From NCBI RefSeq assembly GCF_022965805.1, contig NW_027331252.1, positions 87,955-151,954 of the forward strand: a stretch of DNA of 64,000 nt. The letters are read 5' to 3'. The position numbers and the translations under genes are program-made. The DNA is from Primulina eburnea (lineage: Eukaryota; Streptophyta; Magnoliopsida; Lamiales; Gesneriaceae). Below, piece after piece: positions 21,001-29,663 of the stretch (position 1 is its first letter; the number at the start of each line of letters is the position of its first letter). The notes below the pieces were generated by a model, which worked only from the letters and a program-made list of their open reading frames with translations, did no database searches and was not told the DNA's origin.

Positions 21001-21648
21001 TTTGGTATCAGAGCTTTGGCTCATTGAACTCAAGTAAGTTATCCTTTGTTATTGTTATTTTCAGATCTGTCTAAAAATCAAAACAAAAAAACAAAATTCC
21101 GTTCTGTTATCAGATCTGTGTTATCCTTGTGTTTCTATTGTTCTATCTATCAAAAACAAAAACAAAAATTCATTCTGTTATCAAATTTGTGTCATCCTTT
21201 GTTCTATTTCAAGATCTGTGTTATTCCTTCGTTTCTGTTTTCAGATCTGTGTTATCTGTTCTTGTTATTCAAGATCTTTCTAAAATTTCGATTCTGTTTG
21301 TCAGATCCGTGTTATCCTTTGTATTGTTGTAAGATCTACGTTATTCTATCGTTCTTGTTTTTGTGTAGTCCAAGTGAGACAGTTGCAAGTGTTCACAAGT
21401 TGAATCTTGTAAGTTTGATAAAAAAAAAATATAAAGATTGAGCACACCTTCGAAAGAACTATCAAATTCGAGTGAAAAACACTTGAGTGCGAGCGTTATT
21501 TCTTTGGAGTGAACGGTGAGTATTTTGTAGTGAAAAAAAAAAAAAAGAGTCGAGTAATTTTTCATTGGAGTGACAGTGAGAATTTGGGTGAGGAACATCT
21601 TTTATTTCTACTAACGTTTTATTGCAGGTATAAAAATCTGAAAGTAAA
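21001..21648 (+). other. Element F leader with PBS and cagatctgtgttat repeats
   Basis: The PBS tggtatcagagc opens the leader. From 21060 to 21340, direct repeats of the type (t)cagatctgtgttatcctttgtt recur at irregular spacing. The leader ends ttattgcaggtataaa before the gag start, as in E. No ORF with support. Confidence 0.7.
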
Positions 21649-23181
21649 ATGGAGAAGGAAGTAGGAGAAAGTTCGAATCAGGGGATGTCTATGGAAGCGT
21701 TATTTGGACAATTTAGTAAAATGATGAGGGCCGAGTGGAGGACCGAATTGAATCCTTTATATGATAGGATGGATAGGCTTGAGGCTAGCACTAGTGAAAA
21801 TAAAACTAAGTCTAAAGGTTTGGGTAGAGTTGAAAAGGAAGAAAATGATTATGATTTGAGAAGGTTGGATAGGAAATGGGAGAAAGAGTTAAAGCCTCTA
21901 CGTGACAGGTATAGACGGAGTGAAGGAGTGGAAAAGTATAATATGCAAGATGATGGAAAAAGACGAGTTAATAGAATTGGTGGGAATAGAGCTTTACAAG
22001 TGGATCATTATGATGATATACAATATGATGATGATAGGCGAAGTAGAAGATTTGGAGGCGATAGATCGTTGTATTTGCATCGTGATGATGATAGGCGATG
22101 TGAGGAGAATAGAAGAAGTGAACGTGATGTGGATAGGGAGTCTTTGACATCTAATTGGCGGACGAGATTGAAAGAGAAAATGATTGCTAGTCCAATAAAG
22201 GAGTCGAAACGTGAAGTTGATTGGGCTAGGAGAGTCAAGGAGAGTGGAGCATCACACTTGGTAACGGGTGATGATAGAAAGTGCAAATCGAGTGGTAAGC
22301 ATGGAAGTGACTCGTGGAAGGAGTTATGGAAAACCGCGCGAATGTCGAGTGAAGAGAAGTTGGTTTTTAAACGTGGGTATCAAGGTACATCTAAAATTTC
22401 AAATGTTAGTACTTATGATATTCAATGTGTTTGGTGTCTAGAGTTTGGACATAATATCAGTCAATGTCGACGTGAGGAATTTACTGTAGTAAAATCGCCA
22501 ATTGAGCTTAAATCTCAAATGGAAGTTGATGTTGTGGTTGATATTGAATCTCAAGTGGATGTAGAGGTTGTTGTTGAACATAAATCTGAAGTTGAGATTG
22601 TTGGTGAATTTGATCATGAACTTGAGGTGGTGATTAATAACGTTGAAGATGATGTTATTCCACTAGTTAGTGAGGTGAATGTAATGGATTCTAGAGTTGA
22701 ATGTGAACCTAAGGATGTAGTCGAATGTGGATTTGAAGTAAGCATTGATGTTGAATCTAAAATAGAGGTTGAGAGAATTGAGGAGATTGGTACTCCATTG
22801 ATTTCTGAAGTTGAACATGAATTTGAGGAGGTGATTAATAGAGTTGAAGATAATGTTATTCCATTAGTTAGTGAGTTGGATGCTGTTGAACAATATACAG
22901 TGGGGATTCAATCATTAGTTGGGAAAGAAGTGGGTGATTTGTCGACTAAGGAGGAGGAGAGTAGGCAAGAAGAAACGTTGTTGCTCAAAACATTTGAAGA
23001 AAAACATATTTCTTTTGATCAATTGACACGAAAAAAAATTCTTGATGATCAATTGAAATTTATTGAAAAGAGTGAAAAAGAAATTAATATGGTCGAAAGA
23101 ATGAGTGAACAAAAGAGTGAGATGACCATAGAAAGAACAAAAGAAGAAAATGATGAGATAAAAGGAAAAGAAAAAGTGTAA
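21649..23181 (+). CDS. Element F Gag-like protein without capsid domain (510 aa, 3' end disrupted)
   Basis: It starts MEKEVGESSNQG. Residues 60-165 are a charged Arg/Asp/Glu-rich region matching the N-terminus of the E Gag (KPLRDRYRR, DDDRRCEENR). The capsid segment of E (SFSGRADPKEY to QFAP) is absent. One zinc knuckle near residue 259 (CVWCLEFGHNISQC) is followed by an acidic Val/Glu-rich tail with internal repeats (IPLVSE and TPLISEV). The tail stops because an LTR of family C entered at 23177; the last two codons come from that LTR. The frame is otherwise clean. It could be an RNA-binding protein of a non-autonomous element. Function is inferred from the knuckle only. Confidence 0.7.
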   Translation: MEKEVGESSNQGMSMEALFGQFSKMMRAEWRTELNPLYDRMDRLEASTSENKTKSKGLGRVEKEENDYDLRRLDRKWEKELKPLRDRYRRSEGVEKYNMQDDGKRRVNRIGGNRALQVDHYDDIQYDDDRRSRRFGGDRSLYLHRDDDRRCEENRRSERDVDRESLTSNWRTRLKEKMIASPIKESKREVDWARRVKESGASHLVTGDDRKCKSSGKHGSDSWKELWKTARMSSEEKLVFKRGYQGTSKISNVSTYDIQCVWCLEFGHNISQCRREEFTVVKSPIELKSQMEVDVVVDIESQVDVEVVVEHKSEVEIVGEFDHELEVVINNVEDDVIPLVSEVNVMDSRVECEPKDVVECGFEVSIDVESKIEVERIEEIGTPLISEVEHEFEEVINRVEDNVIPLVSELDAVEQYTVGIQSLVGKEVGDLSTKEEESRQEETLLLKTFEEKHISFDQLTRKKILDDQLKFIEKSEKEINMVERMSEQKSEMTIERTKEENDEIKGKEKV

Positions 23182-24404
23182 TAGCCGAGCCCCGTGTACG
23201 GTACGATTTAAGTTTCGTATGTTATTTGGGTTATGTGATTAGATGTTTAGAATTGTGTTTTGGGCTATAGTATTATTGGTTATTATTGTTATTGAGGTGT
23301 TAGAAGTTGTTGGTTGTTCGTTTCAAAGTTTCGGATCGATTTTAGTTGCGTTGATTTTTTATCATTGTCGTAGCAAGAGTGCACCCGCGCTCTTAGAGGA
23401 GTGCCCCTGCGGTGTACTATTCATCATTTTGGTTTTGGAAGGCCATGGCATCACCGCACCCGCGGCAGTGTAAGCACCGCACCCGTGGTGAGACCGCACC
23501 CGCGGTAATTGTAGCACCGCACCCGCGGTCATCGTGCATGGATTTATTTTGTTGTGCCGAGAGCTCAGCGCACCCGCGGCCCTTGTGTTGTCGCACCCGC
23601 GGTATAGGTATGGGCGAGTTTTTAAGTTACTTTGTGGAGTTGTTGGCCATACCTTATCTTATCGTTTCCCCTTCATTTCGAGATTTCTCTCTTCTAGCAA
23701 GGGTTTTCATCCATTTCTTTTACTTCCTACCTTTGATTCTTGGATTTGTTTGCATTTTCGACTTGAGATCGACGTTCTCCTTGGTGCTAGAAGCTTAGGT
23801 AAGTTTTTGGTGCGATTCTATTAAGGTTATGAGTTAAGAGTTGACTTAGGTTTGATGTTTTGTTGGTTTAATGGATTATTTAACTTGTATTTTTGGATAT
23901 ATAGTTGATTTTGGTGTTGTTTATGGATTATTGTTGTAGGTGGTGTACCAAGAGTATAGTTTGGAGGTGTTCTATTGGTTGTAAGTAGAATTTCATTCTT
24001 TTGCTCACATGATGTTATATGTATTGTGTTTTAAAGGTTTCAAAGTGATATTCCCTTCAATTGATTCATTGTTATGTATTAATTATATTGCTATGTTCAT
24101 TGGAGACAATTGATGTCTCAATTATTGTTCAAAGGGAATACAAGAGAAAATAAGAGATTGTGAAACGACGGCTTTAAATGCTATTCAGAAGTTCAAATGT
24201 TTTATTGGATTGATTAATCATAGTCAGAGCATTACATGCAATTAGTTGATCAACGACCATAGGCTTTTATCCCTCAGAGTTATCAGTTTATATCGATAGG
24301 GATATTAGCACCAGAGCAGAGATACTATTGATATCAATCCAACCAGAGAAAAGAGAATACCATCTTATTACTATCCTATTGCTATGCTATTGCTACAGTT
24401 ATTG
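23177..24404 (+). mobile_element. Family C LTR, plus orientation, 3' truncated (1228 bp)
   Basis: Starts TGTAATAGCCGAGCCC inside the F gag (possible TSD aaaag at 23172-23176). It follows the inverted complement of 24405-26019 up to ctacagttattg, then stops where the inverted LTR begins. About 380 bp of the LTR 3' end are missing here, most likely displaced by the insertion of element C with TSD tattg (24400-24404). Confidence 0.85.
23378..23603 (+). repeat. Dyad array of family C LTR, plus copy
   Basis: Modules are at 23378-23413 (36 bp) and 23453-23489, 23493-23529 and 23567-23603 (37 bp each). Half-sites are accgcacccgcggt-like with a 9-bp gap, identical in core to those of solo LTR S. Confidence 0.88.
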
Positions 24405-26019
24405 TGTGACACCCCTGACCCGTAACAATAAAAAATACGCATGCGGAAATAAATTTTTCTTTAAAATATGGAAGGAGTTTCAAAATACATTTCTTTAAAC
24501 ATCTTTACAAAATAGTAATACATGATCATTTAAAATGACATAACAAAATACAAAACATCATTCCTATGATCATGCCATCAAAATCATCCTTCCAACGGTG
24601 TATGCATATGACCCCCAGTCCACAGTCAACGTCCCGGGCCGCCACTCTGATCTGCATCACATGAAATAACTGAAATGAGAATAAATCTCAGCAAGTGGAA
24701 CTCTTACATAACAATGATACATAGTATACTCTGTAAAACATGACTTTGAAATCATAAATACCATCAACTCTGAAACATGAATACTGTAGCAATAACTGTA
24801 GCAATAGCATATCAATAAGATAGCAATAAGATGGTATACTCTTTTCTCTGGTTGGATTGATATCAATAGTATATCTGCTCTAGTGCTAATATCCCTATCG
24901 ATATAAACCGATAACTCTGAGGGATAAAAGCCTATGGTCGATGATCATCTAATTGCATGCAATGCTCTGGCTATATATTTATCAATCCAATAGAAACATT
25001 TGAACTCTGAATAGTATTTAAAGCCGTCATTTCACAATCTCATATTTTCTTTTGTATTCTTTTTTTAACAATAGTGAGACATAAATGCCTCCAATAGATA
25101 ATCAATGGGATCAATACATAACAATGAATCAATTGAAGGGAATATCACTTTAAAATCTTTGAAACACAATACATATAACATCATGTGAGCACAAGGGATG
25201 AAATTCCACTTACAAACCAATAGAACACCTCAAACTTAGCTCTTGGTTCACCACCTACAACAATAATCCATAAACAACACCAAAATCAACTCTATATCCA
25301 AAAATACAAGTTAAATAATCCATTAAACCAACAAAACATCAAACCTAAGTAAACTCTTAACTCACAACCTTAATAGAATCGCACCAAAAACTTACCTAAG
25401 CTTCCTAGCACCAAGGAGAACGTCGATCTCAAGTCGAAAATCCAAACAAATCCAAGAATCAAAGGTAGGAAGCAAAAGAAATGGATGAAAACCCTTGTTC
25501 TGGAGAGGAAATCTCGAAATGAAGGGGAAAGATGAGGATAAGGTATGGCCAACAACTCCAAAAAGTAACTTAAAAACTCGCCCATACCTATACCGCGGGT
25601 GCGACAACACTAGGGCCGCGGGTGCGCTGAGCTCTCGGCACAACAAAATAAATGCATGCACGATGACCGCGGGTGCGGTGCTGCTAATACCGCGGGTGCG
25701 GTCCCTACCGCGGGTGCGGTCCTTGCACTGCCGCGGGTGCGGTGATGCCACGGCCTTCCAAATCCAAAATGATGAATAGTACACCGCGGGGGCACTCTTC
25801 TAAGAGCGCGGGTGCACTCTTGCTACGGCAATGATAAAAAATCAACGCAATTAAAATCGATCCGAAACTCTGAAACGAACAACCAACAACTTCTAACACC
25901 TCAATAACAATAATAACCAATAATACTATAGCCCAAAACACAATTCTAAACATCTACTCACATAACCCAAATAACATACGAAACTTAAATCGTACCGTAC
26001 ACCGGGCTCGGCTATTACA
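24405..26019 (-). mobile_element. Element C 3' LTR (1615 bp), inverted relative to 23177-24404
   Basis: On the minus strand it starts TGTAATAGCCGAGCCC and ends in ggtcaggggtgtcaca; the exact end may be 24405 or 24407. The polypurine tract complement (atctcccctccttagagg) follows at 26020-26037. A dyad array lies at about 25590-25815. With the plus copy it forms a 1.2-kb inverted repeat around a loop of about 380 bp. Confidence 0.88.
25590..25815 (-). repeat. Dyad array of element C 3' LTR, minus copy
   Basis: Inverted copy of the 23378-23603 array with ccgcgggtgcggt half-sites and a few base changes (for example one half-site reading ccgcgggggc). Confidence 0.88.
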
Positions 26020-26059
26020 ATCTCCCCTCCTTAGAGGAATTTCGTCCGCGAAATAGACG

Positions 26060-27058
26060 TCACTGCACGAACAACTCAGGATACCTCTCTCTTATCTCAA
26101 CCTCTGGTTCCCACGTAGCCTCTTCTATCAAATGGTTCCTCCAAAGGACTTTAACGATGCCGATTTCTTTGTTGCTCAAAACTCTAACTCTGCGATCCAA
26201 AATCTGAATCGTAATCTCTTGGTATGCCAAATTCGGCGTCAAGTCCAATGGCTCGTGGCGAAGAACATGGGAAAGATTCGCAATATACTCTCCTGAGCAT
26301 CGAAACATGAAACACATTGTGAACTCTGTCAAAGGCAACATAGAATCCCAGCTACCTGGATAATCGATAGTACAAGCTCTGAGCATATCCTCTAGAATCT
26401 GAATGACTCTCTCTGATTGACCGTCGCTCTGAGGGTGATAAGCTGTACTAAATGCTAACCGCGAACCCATAGCTCTATGCAAACTCTTCCAAAACTCTGA
26501 AGGAACACAAATACAACCTCTAAAGGTCACCAAACCAACACCATACCCTCTAAACTCTAAGGTAACTCTCTCCTCTGCTCTAGCTCTCATCTCTATCAAC
26601 TGAACCACGACAGTCTGCTCTCTACGGATCCTATCCGTCAAAGTAGCCTTAATTACCAACGCTGATAAACGAGCAATGATTCCAGGGACCATCAAAGCAA
26701 TCACAAACTCCCTATCTCTGTCCGGAGGCAAACCCAGCACATCAAGCTCAAACACATCAACAAACTCTATCACCACATCAATATCACCAATATTCAACTT
26801 AACCATACTATCCACATCAACAATAGAAGCCAAAAACCCATCACAACCTCTACACAGCAATCTCTCAGCCTCAAAACAAGAAGAAAAAGGAAGGACCAGT
26901 GAAGTACCTGCACTGGCAAGGATAACTCCCCTATCGCCATCATCTTCCTTGGTTAACGAAAAGATACGACCCTGCACTCTCTCTTGACTAGCTCCCTGAG
27001 GACAATCTCTGGCAACGTGGCCTGCCGTGCCGCAACGATAACAAGTATGAGTGCCATA
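26060..27058 (-). CDS. Element C Gag C-terminus fused in frame to a miniaturised pol (about 333 codons open)
   Basis: The frame is open from just after a TGA (27059-27061) to the end of the polyprotein. Visible in order: a zinc knuckle (CYRCGTAGHVARDC), Gag/protease linker (GRIFSLTKEDD), a protease remnant lacking its DTGA site, an RT-leading segment (FLASIVDVDS to GLPPDRDREF), then a jump past all of RT and RNase H to ARLSALVIKATLTDRIRRE. It continues with the distal half of the integrase core (SEFWKSLHRAMGSRLAFSTAYHPQSDGQSER, which keeps the catalytic E) and a chromodomain end (VLWRNHLIEEATWE). All deletions preserve the frame. No enzyme activity is expected. Confidence 0.8.
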   Translation of the reverse strand, partial: YGTHTCYRCGTAGHVARDCPQGASQERVQGRIFSLTKEDDGDRGVILASAGTSLVLPFSSCFEAERLLCRGCDGFLASIVDVDSMVKLNIGDIDVVIEFVDVFELDVLGLPPDRDREFVIALMVPGIIARLSALVIKATLTDRIRREQTVVVQLIEMRARAEERVTLEFRGYGVGLVTFRGCICVPSEFWKSLHRAMGSRLAFSTAYHPQSDGQSERVIQILEDMLRACTIDYPGSWDSMLPLTEFTMCFMFRCSGEYIANLSHVLRHEPLDLTPNLAYQEITIQILDRRVRVLSNKEIGIVKVLWRNHLIEEATWEPEVEIRERYPELFVQ

Positions 27059-27449
27059 TCAAAACTCTCCCCAATGATGTCTGCCGCACTTGGGACACAA
27101 TGGCTTCTCAGGATCAGATGGGACTGTCGGTGGTCTAGGACTCAGATCCATCTTGTCTTTCCCTTTGAATCGATCTCCACCTTGCTGACTCGAACTCTGG
27201 CTCCTCTGAGCACTAGCCTGATGTCTCGCTTGCCTCTCCCGGGCAATGTCCTTCTCGTCCTGCTCGGCCAACAATTCCTTGGACACAATCTCCTTGAAAG
27301 TCACAGCCTTGGACATGTTGATATCACGACGAATCTCAGCTCTAAGGCCTCGAATGAAATGAGCGCCTTTATCTCTGTCATTGGATGCAATGTAAGGAGC
27401 AAATAGGCAACCCTCCTCAAACTTCAGGATACACTCACCAACATCCATG
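27059..27449 (-). pseudogene. Element C Gag, middle part (stop at 27059-27061; split by K1)
   Basis: Gag text up to SPRPPTVPSDPEKPLCPKCGRHHWGE, then TGA where relatives usually have an arginine or cysteine codon next to the first knuckle; a CGA-to-TGA change, as from methyl-CpG decay, would explain it. The upstream end is cut by copia K1 at TSD ccatg (27445-27449) and resumes at 36944. Confidence 0.82.
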
Positions 27450-28566
27450 TGTTAGAGTAGGTGCACGTCGAGCCAAGTGTTAGCCGAGTGTTCACAATGA
27501 AACTCTATGTGTAAGCAGTCTTTATTTTAATAATATTTGAAATTATTATTTTGGCAAATCTTTATCTGTATACCCATGCTAGCTGCATAGATAAAGCCCT
27601 TGAATATACAAATAGTAGAAAGAATATGAGATGCTCATATGATGAGTATCATGAAACTCATATTTGTAATACTGTATATTCTAAACGGTTCCTAGTCGAT
27701 TCAGCCGCCACTAAGAAGGATATAGGCCGCTCGAGTTAGAGACTAGTATCTGCGATGTGAGTACCATGTTTCATTGGTAAGGGACATTGTGATGTCCGAA
27801 CATGCAGATAGGTGCTCCTTGTAGAGTGCACTGAACAACCCTCCATAAAAGGACTTTCCAAGTGGTTCTCACTTATCGAGTGGAAAAGTCCTGGTTTATG
27901 GTTGTACAGAATTAGTCCTTATGACCCGAGACAACATTGAGACTCTATGTGCTAGAATTACACTTTGACTTGTTTACCGACTCTCATGGGATCATCAGGT
28001 GGCAAGGTTGGGTGTTCTGTCGAAACACATAGGAGTCGATGCATTGTAGTCGGGGATTCACCGCTTACCTTCGGGTATGGATATCCTATGTGTTATCATG
28101 TGTATGTAGATCGAAATCTCTGGCCAGAGTATGGTTGTAATTATGAAAGGTGTTTCATAGATTACACCATCGATGCAACTACGACATGACACATAGTATC
28201 GATTCATTGACAACTCTCGATAAACCAATGGTTGTCGAATCGATCGGGATATATGAGTTGAAGGGACCGTACTGTACGCTAACCATAATTGAATGGTTCT
28301 TGCAGGCACTATCATGTGATACCTAGGGAATCACGTAAGCGATGCTGCTAGGCGTTTAACGTGATTGGTTGGGTACTATCAGACTTGAGTTCTGACGTTC
28401 TTACTATCAAGGAGTTGATAAGTAAGAATGGAGCAATTGGGGTATGCTCGAATAAGGACATGTTTAGTCCGAATCACATGGAGATGTGAACCCACGGCTA
28501 GTTGTATCAATGAACCATTGAGGGCCACACAAGTACTAGCTTTGTAAATCCCGATGAGAAGTAAAT

Positions 28567-28805
28567 TAGTTCAATGTGTTGAACGGCTTATAAAGGTGTT
28601 TATAAGCGTAAGTAAAATTTAGAAGTATGACTTCTATAAAGGAGAAAATTAGTTCAATGTGTTGAACGGCTTATAAAGGTGTTTATAAGCGTAAGTAAAA
28701 TTTAGAAGTATGACTTCTATAAAGGAGAAAATAGTTCAAAGTGTTGAACGGCTTATAAATGTGTTTATAAGTGTAAGGAAAAATAGAAGTATGACTACTA
28801 TGAGA
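28567..28805 (+). repeat. 82-bp palindrome cassette, three tandem copies in K1 LTR
   Basis: Each copy holds three small inverted repeats in order: gttcaatgtgttgaac, gcttataaaggtgtttataagc and agaagtatgacttct. Copy three is more diverged. The 3' LTR also has three (about 35844-36085), the K3 LTRs two and the K2 LTR one. Confidence 0.85.
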
Positions 28806-29137
28806 GAAATGTAAATTTTGATTTATGGAAGTGTTCCTAAATTAAAATTTGGCCAAGAGAATAATGCAATTGAAAATTGTGATTTTCATAAATATTATTA
28901 TGGACTAAATAAATTAATTCAAGTGTTGAATTAATTAAATACTAGTGGACCTAGTAGAGTCAAAATAATTAAATTAATTCAAGTGTTGAATTAATTAAAT
29001 TATATTGAGTCTTGTAGAGCTCAATTTAAATTAATTATTTAACTAGTGGGACTTGGGTAAATTCAAGTAATGTTTAATTAGTCTCAAATATGTTTGAGAT
29101 AATTAAATTTAGTCCATGGTTTTTTATTTGATAAAAA

Positions 29138-29150
29138 ACTATATAATATA
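29138..29150 (+). promoter_or_regulatory. TATA-like box of K1 5' LTR
   Basis: actatataatata, followed by a CT-rich stretch typical of plant 5' ends. The same element is present in the 3' LTR near 36417, in K2 near 44190 and in K3 near 46724 and 53938 (minus). Positional inference. Confidence 0.6.
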
Positions 29151-29663
29151 CATGCATGGGAGGTGAAGAGTTGGGGAATACTTTTGATTAAAATAATACA
29201 TGGCATGCAACTTTTTGGAACTACTTTTTGCACCCCCAAGACAACTCATTCTCCCCCATTCTCACATGGTGATGGCCGAAATCTATCTCTCACATTCTCT
29301 CCCAAAATTTTCTCCCTTTTGTTCTTCAAATTGTTGAAGAATAAAATACTTCTCTTTGAAAAATCTTCTTGTTTTTCTAGTGCAAAACAAGAAGGGATTT
29401 ACCTAGTTGGTGGTGGGCTTAATTTTGGAGTAAGGAGGAGGCTTGAAGATCTTCATCCATTCAAGAGCTTTGTTGTTTAACAACAAAGTTGGAGCCACAA
29501 TCAACTTTTAAAGTTGATAGGTATACTTTCTAAACATCCTATGTATGTTTTTGAGATTTTTGTAAATATTGCACAACTTCTTTTGGTGGCCGAAATTTCC
29601 CCTTAAAAATTTGATTTTTATGCTTCCGTTGCGTTTCCGGCCACCGTAACCGGTCCGCTTTCA

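Larger units (their letters stand above)
27450..29663 (+). mobile_element. K1 5' LTR (2214 bp)
   Basis: Starts TGTTAGAGTAGGTGC and ends GGTCCGCTTTCA. It contains three copies of an 82-bp palindrome cassette (about 28567-28805), A/T-rich inverted repeats (aattaattcaagtgttgaattaatt, twice near 28915 and 28975), a TATA-like box (29138-29150) and a pyrimidine-rich leader. Confidence 0.95.

Noticed and set aside
24105..24170. Hairpin near 24105-24135 (gagacaattgatgtctc) as a possible MITE
   Set aside because: No terminal inverted repeats with a TSD around it; it lies within the C-family LTR and recurs in the inverted copy.
27551..27739. 62-codon sense ORF in the copia LTRs (HASCIDKALEY type)
   Set aside because: It is upstream of the TATA-like box in U3, has no recognised domain, and its conservation equals that of the surrounding LTR.
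28058..28315. 85-codon antisense ORF repeated in all copia LTRs (also 35336, 47476, 54691)
   Set aside because: It lies inside LTRs, opposite to transcription, and is shared only because the LTRs are near-identical; the diverged K2 copy is truncated at 63 codons.
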